From the NCBI RefSeq assembly GCF_003937825.1, contig NZ_RSFW01000006.1:186001-250000 (forward strand): 64,000 nt of DNA, read 5' to 3'. The stretch is from Mesobacillus subterraneus (lineage in GTDB: Bacteria > Bacillota > Bacilli > Bacillales > Cytobacillaceae). Below are positions 16,383 through 22,669 of this stretch, in pieces; the first letter of the stretch is position 1, and the number at the start of each line of letters is the position of its first letter. Under the pieces are notes generated by a model that saw only the letters and a list, made by a program, of their open reading frames with translations, had not been told where the DNA came from and searched no databases. The position numbers were made by a program, and so were the translations under genes.

Positions 16383-16742
16383 TATAGTACTTCCTTTCAC
16401 TCGATATTGTGCGTTCACATGGCTTCGATACTGATGCTAATCTAATTATGGTTTCTCTGCTGCGGCCAAACCTGAATCACGCCGCAGTTGGATCAGAGTG
16501 GTCCGGAGCTTACACCGCCACTTTCTTGTAGTAAGACTACATCCTTAATTATAACCAGAGAACCTTCTTGATTAGCAGCCAGCTTATAAGGTAAAAAAAC
16601 CTATAACTTATTTGTTCTGTTCAACCATACAAAAAACTCCTTTGATATCTGGGGGGAACCCAAACATTAGCAAAGGAGGTTACACGATCTATGAGGAAAA
16701 CCATTAAATTTCCATATTATAACCAAATCGTTAAAAATATTT
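16383..16742. other. Intergenic stretch between VOC gene and tRNA-Sec
   Basis: Contains the hairpin at 16631-16681 and a short GC-rich inverted repeat near 16460 (CTGCGGC / GCCGCAG). A short plus-strand frame starting at an ATG after AAAGGAGG near 16692 runs straight into the antisense of the tRNA and is not credible as a gene; it might be the edge of a lost insertion. Confidence 0.4.
16631..16681 (-). terminator. Possible terminator downstream of tRNA-Sec
   Basis: On the minus strand AACCTCCTTTG / CAAAGGAG-TT arms enclose about 27 bases and are followed by TTTTTT. The stem lies about 60 bases beyond the tRNA 3' end. Confidence 0.45.
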
Positions 16743-16839
16743 TGGCGGGACCGCCTGGGAATCGAACCCAGCTAACCTGGCACGCAGGTCACAAGCGGTT
16801 TTGAAGACCGTGGAGGGCACCAGCACCCCAATCAGCCCC
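16743..16839 (-). tRNA. selC: tRNA-Sec (anticodon UCA)
   Basis: 97 bases including an encoded CCA. The acceptor strands GGGGCTGA and GCGGTCCC pair over 7-8 positions with wobbles; the T-arm is CTGGG-TTCGATT-CCCAG; a long variable arm has ACCTG/CAGGT; the anticodon arm is CGGT-CTTCAAA-ACCG, giving UCA. The extended acceptor/T-arm stack, long variable arm and UCA anticodon identify selenocysteine tRNA over an opal suppressor. It implies selA, selB and selD elsewhere in the genome, since none is in the window. Confidence 0.88.
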
Positions 16840-16977
16840 GTTTTGAAGAACAAGGTCTATTATACTGACAACCTGTCTTTTTTACAAGAGAGTTACTCAA
16901 ATTGTCACAGGACTTGTCTTCTTTTGTTGGCTGATACTATAATAAGGACAGATATTAGAATGTGTGGGTGAAGGGTT

Positions 16978-17409
16978 ATGTATGAGCTTGAAGGCTGGTT
17001 TTTGTGGTTTATTATGTTTTGGGTTGTTGTATTGGTTGGGCTATTCGCGATCGGCGGATTTTTCATGTTCCGGAAGTTTTTGAAGAAGCTTCCGAAGGAG
17101 GATGGAAAATCGGATATGGATTGGGAAGAGTATTATGTGAATAAAACCCGGCATTTATGGCCTGATGATCAGAAGGCTCTGCTGGAGGATTTGGTCAGCC
17201 CGGTCCCTGAATTGTTCAGGGATGTGGCGAGGCACAAGATTGCCGGCAAGATCGGTGAGCTGGCATTGAAGGAAAACGCGGACATGATTACGCAGGAGCT
17301 GGTGATTCGCGGATATATCCTTGCGACTCCAAAGCGGGATCATAAGTTTTTGCGCAAAAAACTGTCTGACCTGCAGATTAGCACAACTCCATATGAAAGC
17401 TTATTCTAA
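16978..17409 (+). CDS. yneK: DUF2621 membrane protein (YneK-like)
   Basis: 143 residues: one long N-terminal membrane segment (about 7-29), a basic stretch, and a soluble helical domain with DMDWEEYYVNKTRHLWP and ALLEDLVSPVPELFRDVARHKIAGKIGELAL. This fits DUF2621, the family of B. subtilis YneK. There yneK directly follows the ccdA-yneI-yneJ group; here it lies about 22 kb from ccdC. A promoter TTGTCT-18-TATAAT precedes it (TATAAT at 16938-16943). Function unknown. Confidence 0.75.
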   Translation: MYELEGWFLWFIMFWVVVLVGLFAIGGFFMFRKFLKKLPKEDGKSDMDWEEYYVNKTRHLWPDDQKALLEDLVSPVPELFRDVARHKIAGKIGELALKENADMITQELVIRGYILATPKRDHKFLRKKLSDLQISTTPYESLF

Positions 17410-17414
17410 AAATT

Positions 17415-17449
17415 TGAGATGCCATCATTAACGATGAGCATCTCTTTTT
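17415..17449. terminator. Bidirectional terminator
   Basis: GAGATGC / GCATCTC, extended by an inner CATC/GATG pairing, with T runs on both strands, between convergent DUF2621 and DUF421 genes. Confidence 0.85.
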
Positions 17450-18167
17450 AATGGTTGATTTCAGGAGTGAATTTCTTAGTGCCGTTTTTGAGGGATACGT
17501 GCAATTCATTCTGAGCGTTGACGGAGCCGAAAAAGATATCCGACAGCTGCAGGCCTTTCTTCTGAAGCTCTTCCCTAAGCCATTTTTCACTCAGTTCCAG
17601 CTGCGATAAGACGGTTTGATCCACCTTCCCTTCGACGATAACCGGATAGGCAATCGTTGAAGAAATTTTTTTCAGGCCCAGATCCTCTTTGGTGACCATA
17701 GCTTTTTGCGGCTTCTTACTCACAGTCAGTTTTCCGTTTTGCTCGACAATCGCCATTTCCACCTCACTGACATCGAACACGTCCTTCTCCCTGAGCATCT
17801 GCAGGATATTATCAAGAGAATACCTGATTTTTTTCATATTCCCCATTAAAAACGTGCCGTCCCTAACCACGATGGTTGGCTCAAACGTAATCAATTTTCC
17901 AAAACGTCGATGGCTTAGTTTTGATTTAGAGACTATGATTTGCAGCAGCCCAATGGCGGATATCGATAAAAAAGTATATAAGTGCGGAATATCCGGGTCT
18001 GCGATATCAGCCCCCGCGACCGCTCCCAGCACAATGATAATCAGGAAATCGAATACCGGCACCTCGCCAATTGATCTTTTACCCATAAAAAGGGTCACAA
18101 TCAGCAGCCAGGGGATGACCGTCACGATTCTTCCATATACCTTTAAAATCTCCATCAATGTTTCCAT
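17448..18167 (-). CDS. DUF421 / YetF-type membrane protein
   Basis: 239 residues with three N-terminal membrane segments (about 10-30, 38-58, 60-80), then a cytosolic domain with FGKLITFEPTIVVRDGTF and a helical stretch RYSLDNILQMLREKDVFDVSEVEMAIVEQNG, the core of the DUF421 (YetF) family. Several relatives are expressed in the forespore of Bacilli. The function is unknown. It overlaps the upstream gamma-carbonic-anhydrase-like gene by 13 bases, so the two are coupled. Confidence 0.85.
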   Translation of the reverse strand: METLMEILKVYGRIVTVIPWLLIVTLFMGKRSIGEVPVFDFLIIIVLGAVAGADIADPDIPHLYTFLSISAIGLLQIIVSKSKLSHRRFGKLITFEPTIVVRDGTFLMGNMKKIRYSLDNILQMLREKDVFDVSEVEMAIVEQNGKLTVSKKPQKAMVTKEDLGLKKISSTIAYPVIVEGKVDQTVLSQLELSEKWLREELQKKGLQLSDIFFGSVNAQNELHVSLKNGTKKFTPEINH

Positions 18168-18865
18168 TCTTTTTGATCCCCTTTGTATCCAAGAGCAAGT
18201 TCCCTGTTCGTATCGACCAGCTTCTCATTCAGTTCAAAGTATCGATTTTTCCCATTTAAAACAGGAAGCTGATCCGCCTCTTCCTGTGTTGTGACAACCA
18301 TGCCTGCTGGCACGTATCTGTTTTTAGGAATCGTCACCCCGATCACCTTGGCACCCGGCTCAAGCACGACATTTTCCTGAACAAATGAATCGAACACAAG
18401 GCACTGCATACCAATCCACACATTGGAATCCAATCTGGCTGGACCGTGGATTTGGCTTTGAGGTGACAGTGTGCAGCTCTCACTTATATGTACAGAATAC
18501 GGAAAACGGTCCTTGAATACCGTATTCTGCACAACATTGCTTCCCAACTCAAAATTTTTCAAACCATGGATGACGACACCATCCTGGATACTGCAAAACT
18601 TGCCAATATGTATTTTCAGCCCTTCGTCCCCTCGGATAGAGGCAAAAGGGGCGACGAAAACTTCTTCCTTAATCTCCACGCTGCCTATGACCGAAGCGAA
18701 GTGATGGATATATGATCTTTCGGAAATGACTGGTGTATCTTTGTACAGATTGAATGTGGTTTCTGTGTTCGGACTTACGTTGTCCTTCGTTTTCATGTTC
18801 TCCATGACCTTCCCCGCGAAAGAAGATGCAATCAGGCCAAGAGCCAATTTATTTTTCATTTTCAT
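18155..18865 (-). CDS. Left-handed beta-helix protein, gamma-carbonic anhydrase-like
   Basis: 236 residues. The N-terminus (MKMKNKLALGLIASSFAGKV) is short and hydrophobic, like a signal peptide or anchor. A hexapeptide-repeat beta-helix follows from about residue 45 (SYIHHFASVIGSVEIKEE to VIPKNRYVPAGMV), with His residues in IHIGKF and VVIHG placed like zinc ligands of Cam-type enzymes. Activity as carbonic anhydrase is plausible but unproven; an acyltransferase is an alternative. Start at 18863-18865 follows AAAGGTGGTGG; the upstream frame start at 18904 is unsupported. Confidence 0.72.
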   Translation of the reverse strand: MKMKNKLALGLIASSFAGKVMENMKTKDNVSPNTETTFNLYKDTPVISERSYIHHFASVIGSVEIKEEVFVAPFASIRGDEGLKIHIGKFCSIQDGVVIHGLKNFELGSNVVQNTVFKDRFPYSVHISESCTLSPQSQIHGPARLDSNVWIGMQCLVFDSFVQENVVLEPGAKVIGVTIPKNRYVPAGMVVTTQEEADQLPVLNGKNRYFELNEKLVDTNRELALGYKGDQKEWKH

Positions 18866-18920
18866 AAAATCCACCACCTTTCCTCTTAGCATGCCAATGG
18901 CCAAGGGTTTTTATGAATAG

Positions 18921-18946
18921 AAAAAGGGAACCTGTCAGGCTCCCTT
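18921..18946 (-). terminator. Terminator of the yhcN-like gene
   Basis: On the minus strand GGGAGCC / GGTTCCC closes a TGACA loop and is followed by TTTTT, 4 bases past the stop codon. Confidence 0.8.
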
Positions 18947-18950
18947 CATA

Positions 18951-19469
18951 TCAGCGGGCATTAGGAAATATTCTCTCAACCATTTCGCCAAATTCCTCGA
19001 ACAAGCCGCGCACCGGTCTGCCGCCCTGAAGCTGGTCACCATAGCCTCTCATTCGCTCAACAAATTCAGGATTGCTTGATACGTACACATTTTGGATATC
19101 CTGGTCAGTTGATTTCACCTGATCAGAGATTTTTTCTTCGATATCTCTTCTAACCTCACCACGTTCGCCATTTTCCAAAACAACAGCAACGTAAGCATTC
19201 CTGTTTGTCACAATGACATTAGCGCTTCTTACTTCATCCATCGCTACGATTTTGTCCTGTGCTTTGTCAGCAACACGCATCCTAGAATCGTTGTCCGTAT
19301 TCTGGACCCTTGCACCATTGTTGTTCATTCTGTTTCCATCATAGTTTTGAACAGTCGCGTTGTTATTGTCACGATTGTTCGCACCTTCTCTTGCCCCATT
19401 GCTCATCGTACAACCAGTGATTAACGCGATTCCCACCAACAAAAATGACAAACGTTGAAAAAGCTTCAT
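18951..19469 (-). CDS. yhcN: YhcN/YlaJ-family sporulation lipoprotein
   Basis: 172 residues: lipoprotein signal with lipobox ITGC near residue 20, an Asn-rich, low-complexity linker (GANNRDNNNA, NRMNNNGARVQN), then the YhcN/YlaJ domain (RVADKAQDKIVAMDEVRSANVIVTNRNAYVAVVLE). YhcN is an abundant lipoprotein of the inner spore membrane and affects germination and outgrowth. AGGAGG lies 7 bases before the chosen ATG; a longer frame from 19532 has no site. I assign the family firmly; the exact orthologue (YhcN or YlaJ) is less sure. Confidence 0.8.
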   Translation of the reverse strand: MKLFQRLSFLLVGIALITGCTMSNGAREGANNRDNNNATVQNYDGNRMNNNGARVQNTDNDSRMRVADKAQDKIVAMDEVRSANVIVTNRNAYVAVVLENGERGEVRRDIEEKISDQVKSTDQDIQNVYVSSNPEFVERMRGYGDQLQGGRPVRGLFEEFGEMVERIFPNAR

Positions 19470-19535
19470 CCTTTGACCTCCTAATAAAAGTTTCGTCATT
19501 AGGATGTTCAAATCAATGAAATTTATGTACATGAA

Positions 19536-19958
19536 TTAATCAAAAAACTCCATATATGTTTTTTCTTGTTTGTAATAGTCCATTCGATCTTTAAGTGTTC
19601 CGGTGTGGAACTCAAATTTATGTCCATCTGGATCTGTAAAATAAATCGACTTTTTGTCTTTTTCATTCCGTTCCCGTCCAGGTAATATGTTTACTTCCAA
19701 CTCTTTTAACCTGGCATTCATTTTGTCCCAATCGCCTTCATCGATTGTAAAAGCTATATGTGTGTATGACTGATGTATTTCTTGACGAGGTATGTCTTTC
19801 TCGACATTAAGTGCGAGCCACATACCGTTCAAATCGAAGTAAGCGGTACTTTTCCCTTTTACTAATAACTTCGCATCAAAAACATTCCTGTAAAAATCAA
19901 TCGATCTTTCTAAATCAGATACAGAAAATAAAAAATGGTTAATCCCCTTAATAGTCAT
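19536..19958 (-). CDS. fosB: Metallothiol transferase FosB (fosfomycin resistance)
   Basis: 140 residues of the vicinal-oxygen-chelate fold. Metal ligands are placed at H8 (INHFLFS), H67 (SYTHIAF) and E116 (HKFEFHTG), and FTDPDGHKFEFHTGTL is the FosB signature. FosB opens the epoxide of fosfomycin by adding bacillithiol (or cysteine), using Mn2+ or Mg2+. The chromosomal form is common in Bacillaceae. GAGGTGGA precedes the chosen ATG. It lies alone between the yhcN-like lipoprotein and a nucleotide-kinase-like gene. Confidence 0.88.
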   Translation of the reverse strand: MTIKGINHFLFSVSDLERSIDFYRNVFDAKLLVKGKSTAYFDLNGMWLALNVEKDIPRQEIHQSYTHIAFTIDEGDWDKMNARLKELEVNILPGRERNEKDKKSIYFTDPDGHKFEFHTGTLKDRMDYYKQEKTYMEFFD

Positions 19959-19980
19959 CTTCCACCTCATTAGTATTCAT

Positions 19981-20006
19981 AAAAAAACACGAGTGAACTC
20001 CACTCG
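19981..20006 (-). terminator. Terminator of the P-loop kinase-like gene
   Basis: On the minus strand CGAGTGG / CACTCG (loop AGTT) is followed by TGTTTTTTT, three bases after the stop codon of the gene at 20009. Confidence 0.75.
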
Positions 20007-20008
20007 CA

Positions 20009-20527
20009 TTAAGAGACCTTTTTTCTCTTTCGAAAAAGCTTGAATACATCATCATTTTTGGTCAGGATGATGACCTTGTCTCTATACGGTTTCATCAGTT
20101 TGATCGCATTGACCAAATTTGAGCCGTCGTATTGATGATTCCATTTTAGCAAGTCAATCAGTGACTTGATATTTTCTTTCCTTGATACAGGTGCCAGCTT
20201 TATTTTTCGTAAAATAAAGCGCTTGATGATTCGCCAGTCCCTGACATAAACACTCGTCTTCAGGATAAAAATATAATCAGCCTGCCGGAAACTTTCCTCC
20301 AGCCAGCTGAAATAAACGCCCTCAATGATCCACTTTTCCTGCACCAGCACAGCTGCAAGCTTTTCCGCCCTTTTAGCAGGTGGGGTTTGGGATCCGTAAT
20401 ATTCAGACTCATTGTCCCAAAATAGGTTGTCCAGGTCGTGCGCCGGCACCTTCAGCATTTTTGCAAGTTTCCCTGCAATGTAGGATTTCCCGCTCCCAGG
20501 ACCGCCGATAATATGTATTTTTGTCAC
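20009..20527 (-). CDS. P-loop NTPase, adenylate-kinase-like (FlaR-related)
   Basis: 172 residues. Walker A is GGPGSGKS at residues 8-15; LDNLFW and EKWIIEGVYFSW are the conserved patches of the 'DNA topology modulation' / FlaR-like kinases, which actually resemble nucleoside monophosphate kinases. The C-terminus is strongly basic (LFRKRKKVS). Substrate unknown. Short spacing to the upstream small membrane-protein gene (11 bases) suggests co-transcription. Confidence 0.8.
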   Translation of the reverse strand: MTKIHIIGGPGSGKSYIAGKLAKMLKVPAHDLDNLFWDNESEYYGSQTPPAKRAEKLAAVLVQEKWIIEGVYFSWLEESFRQADYIFILKTSVYVRDWRIIKRFILRKIKLAPVSRKENIKSLIDLLKWNHQYDGSNLVNAIKLMKPYRDKVIILTKNDDVFKLFRKRKKVS

Positions 20528-20538
20528 TGTTTTTCACC

Positions 20539-20715
20539 TTAATTCTTATCTAAATCATCATCAAAAGCTGATGGTGGTCGCTCTTCCTTGATTCCAAGCT
20601 TCGCTTTAATGATTGCCAAATCTTTCATGATGATTCTCGTATTCAGCCAGGCGCAGATTGCCGCCAGTACGGCTGCCGCTAAAATAACCGTCAACCAAAT
20701 ATTGATAACTACCAC
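20539..20715 (-). CDS. Small single-pass membrane protein (58 aa, GTG start)
   Basis: A GTG at 20713-20715 preceded by GAGGTGATCAT starts a 58-residue protein: one N-terminal membrane helix (residues 2-24, INIWLTVILAAAVLAAICAW), then a charged tail KDLAIIKAKLGIKEE and an acidic end (FDDDLDKN). The ATG that overlaps the GTG would stop after two codons, so the GTG decides the frame. It lies 11 bases upstream of the kinase-like gene. Family not recognised. Confidence 0.62.
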   Translation of the reverse strand: MVVINIWLTVILAAAVLAAICAWLNTRIIMKDLAIIKAKLGIKEERPPSAFDDDLDKN

Positions 20716-20785
20716 ATGATCACCTCATGCCAATTTTACCACAATCTAACAACTTTCTGATAGAATAACTTGGGAGGTGTTTTAC

Positions 20786-21076
20786 ATGAGTGAAATCTGG
20801 CTTTGGGTCGTTTTTTATTTGTTTTTAATGATTCTGTTTATCATAGCAATCATCAGTGTGATCAAGAAAAGAAGGATCGCAATGTCGATGATTGCCATCC
20901 TTCTTATTATTTCTGTTCCGATGGTCAGTTTGATTAATAGTATCGGCAGGCCGATGGAAATGAATGAATTCGAATTTTTAGCGAGGGAGTTCATGCAAGG
21001 AGCGCTGTGGGCGATTTTCGCCATTGCGGGCTATCTTTACTTGCTGGTATGGTTCATTTTAACCTTGAAAAAGTAA
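20786..21076 (+). CDS. Small integral membrane protein (96 aa)
   Basis: Three hydrophobic segments (about 3-25, 32-52, 73-94) linked by short loops, the first followed by VIKKRRIA, so the N-terminus is likely outside. GGGAGG lies 8 bases before the ATG. A terminator follows at once. Not recognised as a known family. Confidence 0.62.
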   Translation: MSEIWLWVVFYLFLMILFIIAIISVIKKRRIAMSMIAILLIISVPMVSLINSIGRPMEMNEFEFLAREFMQGALWAIFAIAGYLYLLVWFILTLKK

Positions 21077-21106
21077 CGAGTTTCAATCGCTGGAACTCGT
21101 TTTTAT
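21077..21106. terminator. Bidirectional terminator
   Basis: ACGAGTT / AACTCGT arms around TCAATCGCTGG, followed by TTTT on the plus side, between convergent small membrane-protein genes. Confidence 0.75.
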
Positions 21107-21327
21107 CATTTCCCCTCTTTTTTTCCGTCAAAATTAGCACCTGCACGCATCGCTTTCGCTTCAAAAACATTCCCTATGATCAGCAGAATCACCCCAAGGA
21201 CAATCAACGAAATCATCGTCGCAGCAGAGATCGTCGCAATATATCCCATACCTTTCATAAAAAGGGGCACAAGGAACACGGCTAGACCTAAAGCTTTCAG
21301 TAAAATTGCATAATGCTTTTGAGACAT
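21106..21327 (-). CDS. Small membrane protein (73 aa)
   Basis: Two membrane segments (about 8-24 and 28-52) and a charged tail ending DGKKEGK. GGAGGTGAAGG sits directly upstream of the ATG at 21325-21327. Not recognised. Confidence 0.6.
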   Translation of the reverse strand: MSQKHYAILLKALGLAVFLVPLFMKGMGYIATISAATMISLIVLGVILLIIGNVFEAKAMRAGANFDGKKEGK

Positions 21328-21887
21328 ACCTTCACCTCCTGACTGAAATTTGGTGGTTTTATCATTGTATTGGCGAAGGCTAGGCAATATTCTCAATAAA
21401 TTCACTATTTTTAAGATAAGAAGATAGTACTGCTACTTATGCTGAAAGGAAGAAGTCTAGAGCTTTCAAAGAAGAGAAGAGATAGCATTAATGCAGTTAT
21501 GGGAAGAAGAGGTATTCTTCTGAAAAAGATGAATAGAGCTGCCAAAACCAAAAAAACAACCGGCCCCACCTTCGCCGATTGCCATGATAGCCACACTTGC
21601 TATCCATCCTAGTATTTATAATAAAAGAAAAAGATTGAGTACATTGCCGAAATTTGTTAAAGCTTTTTTGTTAAAGTAGATAGAAGTGGGTACAGACCAA
21701 TAAGAAATTTATGAAGACTTTGTAAACCATCGTCAACACTCCTTATTTTAAGAGTCCCTTACATCTTCACTTTAACATAGCAATGTAAAGCTAGATTAAA
21801 AGAAAATCGTCTATTTTGTAAACTTTCCCATGATATTCCCTGTAGAAATAAGGCAAAAGTATCCCAGAAAAAATCCAGCCAAAACTA
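21328..21887. other. Intergenic stretch; one doubtful minus-strand ORF (21411-21596)
   Basis: A minus-strand GTG frame (21411-21596, 61 codons) with AGGATGG upstream would encode a very hydrophobic peptide (VGPVVFLVLAALFIFFRR). Composition hints at a membrane protein, but Ser/Leu-rich ends and lack of a terminator make it doubtful. Otherwise the stretch is A+T-rich with a direct repeat TTGTTAAAG near 21655 and no other feature I can support. Confidence 0.3.
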
Positions 21888-22619
21888 TTACTTCCCGCAA
21901 GAAAACACCAGCACCAACGGAATCCTCTTACGCCTTTCGTACTCGTCCGGACTGCTGAAAAGCGAGGGGTTCGGTGTTCCCTCCCGCAAATCCTCCACCT
22001 TAAAGCCAGCCTCCCGCAGCAATCGGAAGTATTCTTCTATCGTCCGGTGATATTTAATCACTTTCTTCCCGATCCATGGCTCCACGCGCTCTCCAACATC
22101 AAAATAATCATCGACGATCCAGTCTGACCTCTTGCCGGAAGCTTCGGCACTTTTTGCAGAAGCTGTCAGGATGGGATGCTGAACGCTGAAAACAAACTTC
22201 CCGCCAGGCGCCAGTGCTGCATGAACTTTCTTAATAACACTTCTTAAATCAGCCAGGTAGTGCAGTGACATCCGCGAAATGACGATATCATATTCTTCAG
22301 CCGAAGGGGCCCATTCCTCCATCGAAACCCGCAGCACTTTTCCAGTTGTACCAGATAATTTCTCCGCTGCAGCCTGTGCCATATTTTCGGAGCCCTCCAC
22401 TCCACAATATTCCCCGCATCCTTTTTCCAGCAGCTCCACACCAATCTCAGCGTCACCGCAGCCTAAATCCGCAATCTTCATACCTGCCACATTCCCCATC
22501 AATTCTTCCAAGACAGGTTTTTCTATCACGTTATTTGGGCTTTCTGCCCGGTTCCTTCTTTTCATGAAATTCTCGAAAAACTGTGTGTCCTCATATGCTG
22601 AAGAGCCTCTATATTCCAA
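21888..22619 (-). CDS. Class I SAM-dependent methyltransferase
   Basis: 243 residues. Motif I is IADLGCGDAEIGVEL (about 48-62), followed by YCGVEGSENM, motif II EYDIVISRMSLHYL and motif III LAPGGKFVFSVQHP. This is the Methyltransf_11 layout of small-molecule or lipid/quinone methyltransferases; the acceptor is unknown. The start is TTG at 22617-22619 with GGAGGAAG 8 bases upstream. It lies immediately downstream of the terminator-ended histidine kinase transcript in the same direction. Confidence 0.83.
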   Translation of the reverse strand: MEYRGSSAYEDTQFFENFMKRRNRAESPNNVIEKPVLEELMGNVAGMKIADLGCGDAEIGVELLEKGCGEYCGVEGSENMAQAAAEKLSGTTGKVLRVSMEEWAPSAEEYDIVISRMSLHYLADLRSVIKKVHAALAPGGKFVFSVQHPILTASAKSAEASGKRSDWIVDDYFDVGERVEPWIGKKVIKYHRTIEEYFRLLREAGFKVEDLREGTPNPSLFSSPDEYERRKRIPLVLVFSCGK

Positions 22620-22641
22620 AGAATACTTCCTCCATCCCTAA

Positions 22642-22669
22642 AAAAAGGGAGTCTATCTAGACTCCACTG
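22642..22669 (-). terminator. Terminator overlapping the histidine kinase stop
   Basis: On the minus strand GGAGTCTA / TAGACTCC followed by CTTTTTTT; the upstream arm is inside the last codons of the kinase gene. Confidence 0.75.

Noticed and set aside
16692-16805. Short plus-strand frame after AAAGGAGG near tRNA-Sec
   Set aside because: The AAAGGAGG belongs to a hairpin arm, and the frame runs into antisense tRNA; kept only as a possible insertion edge.
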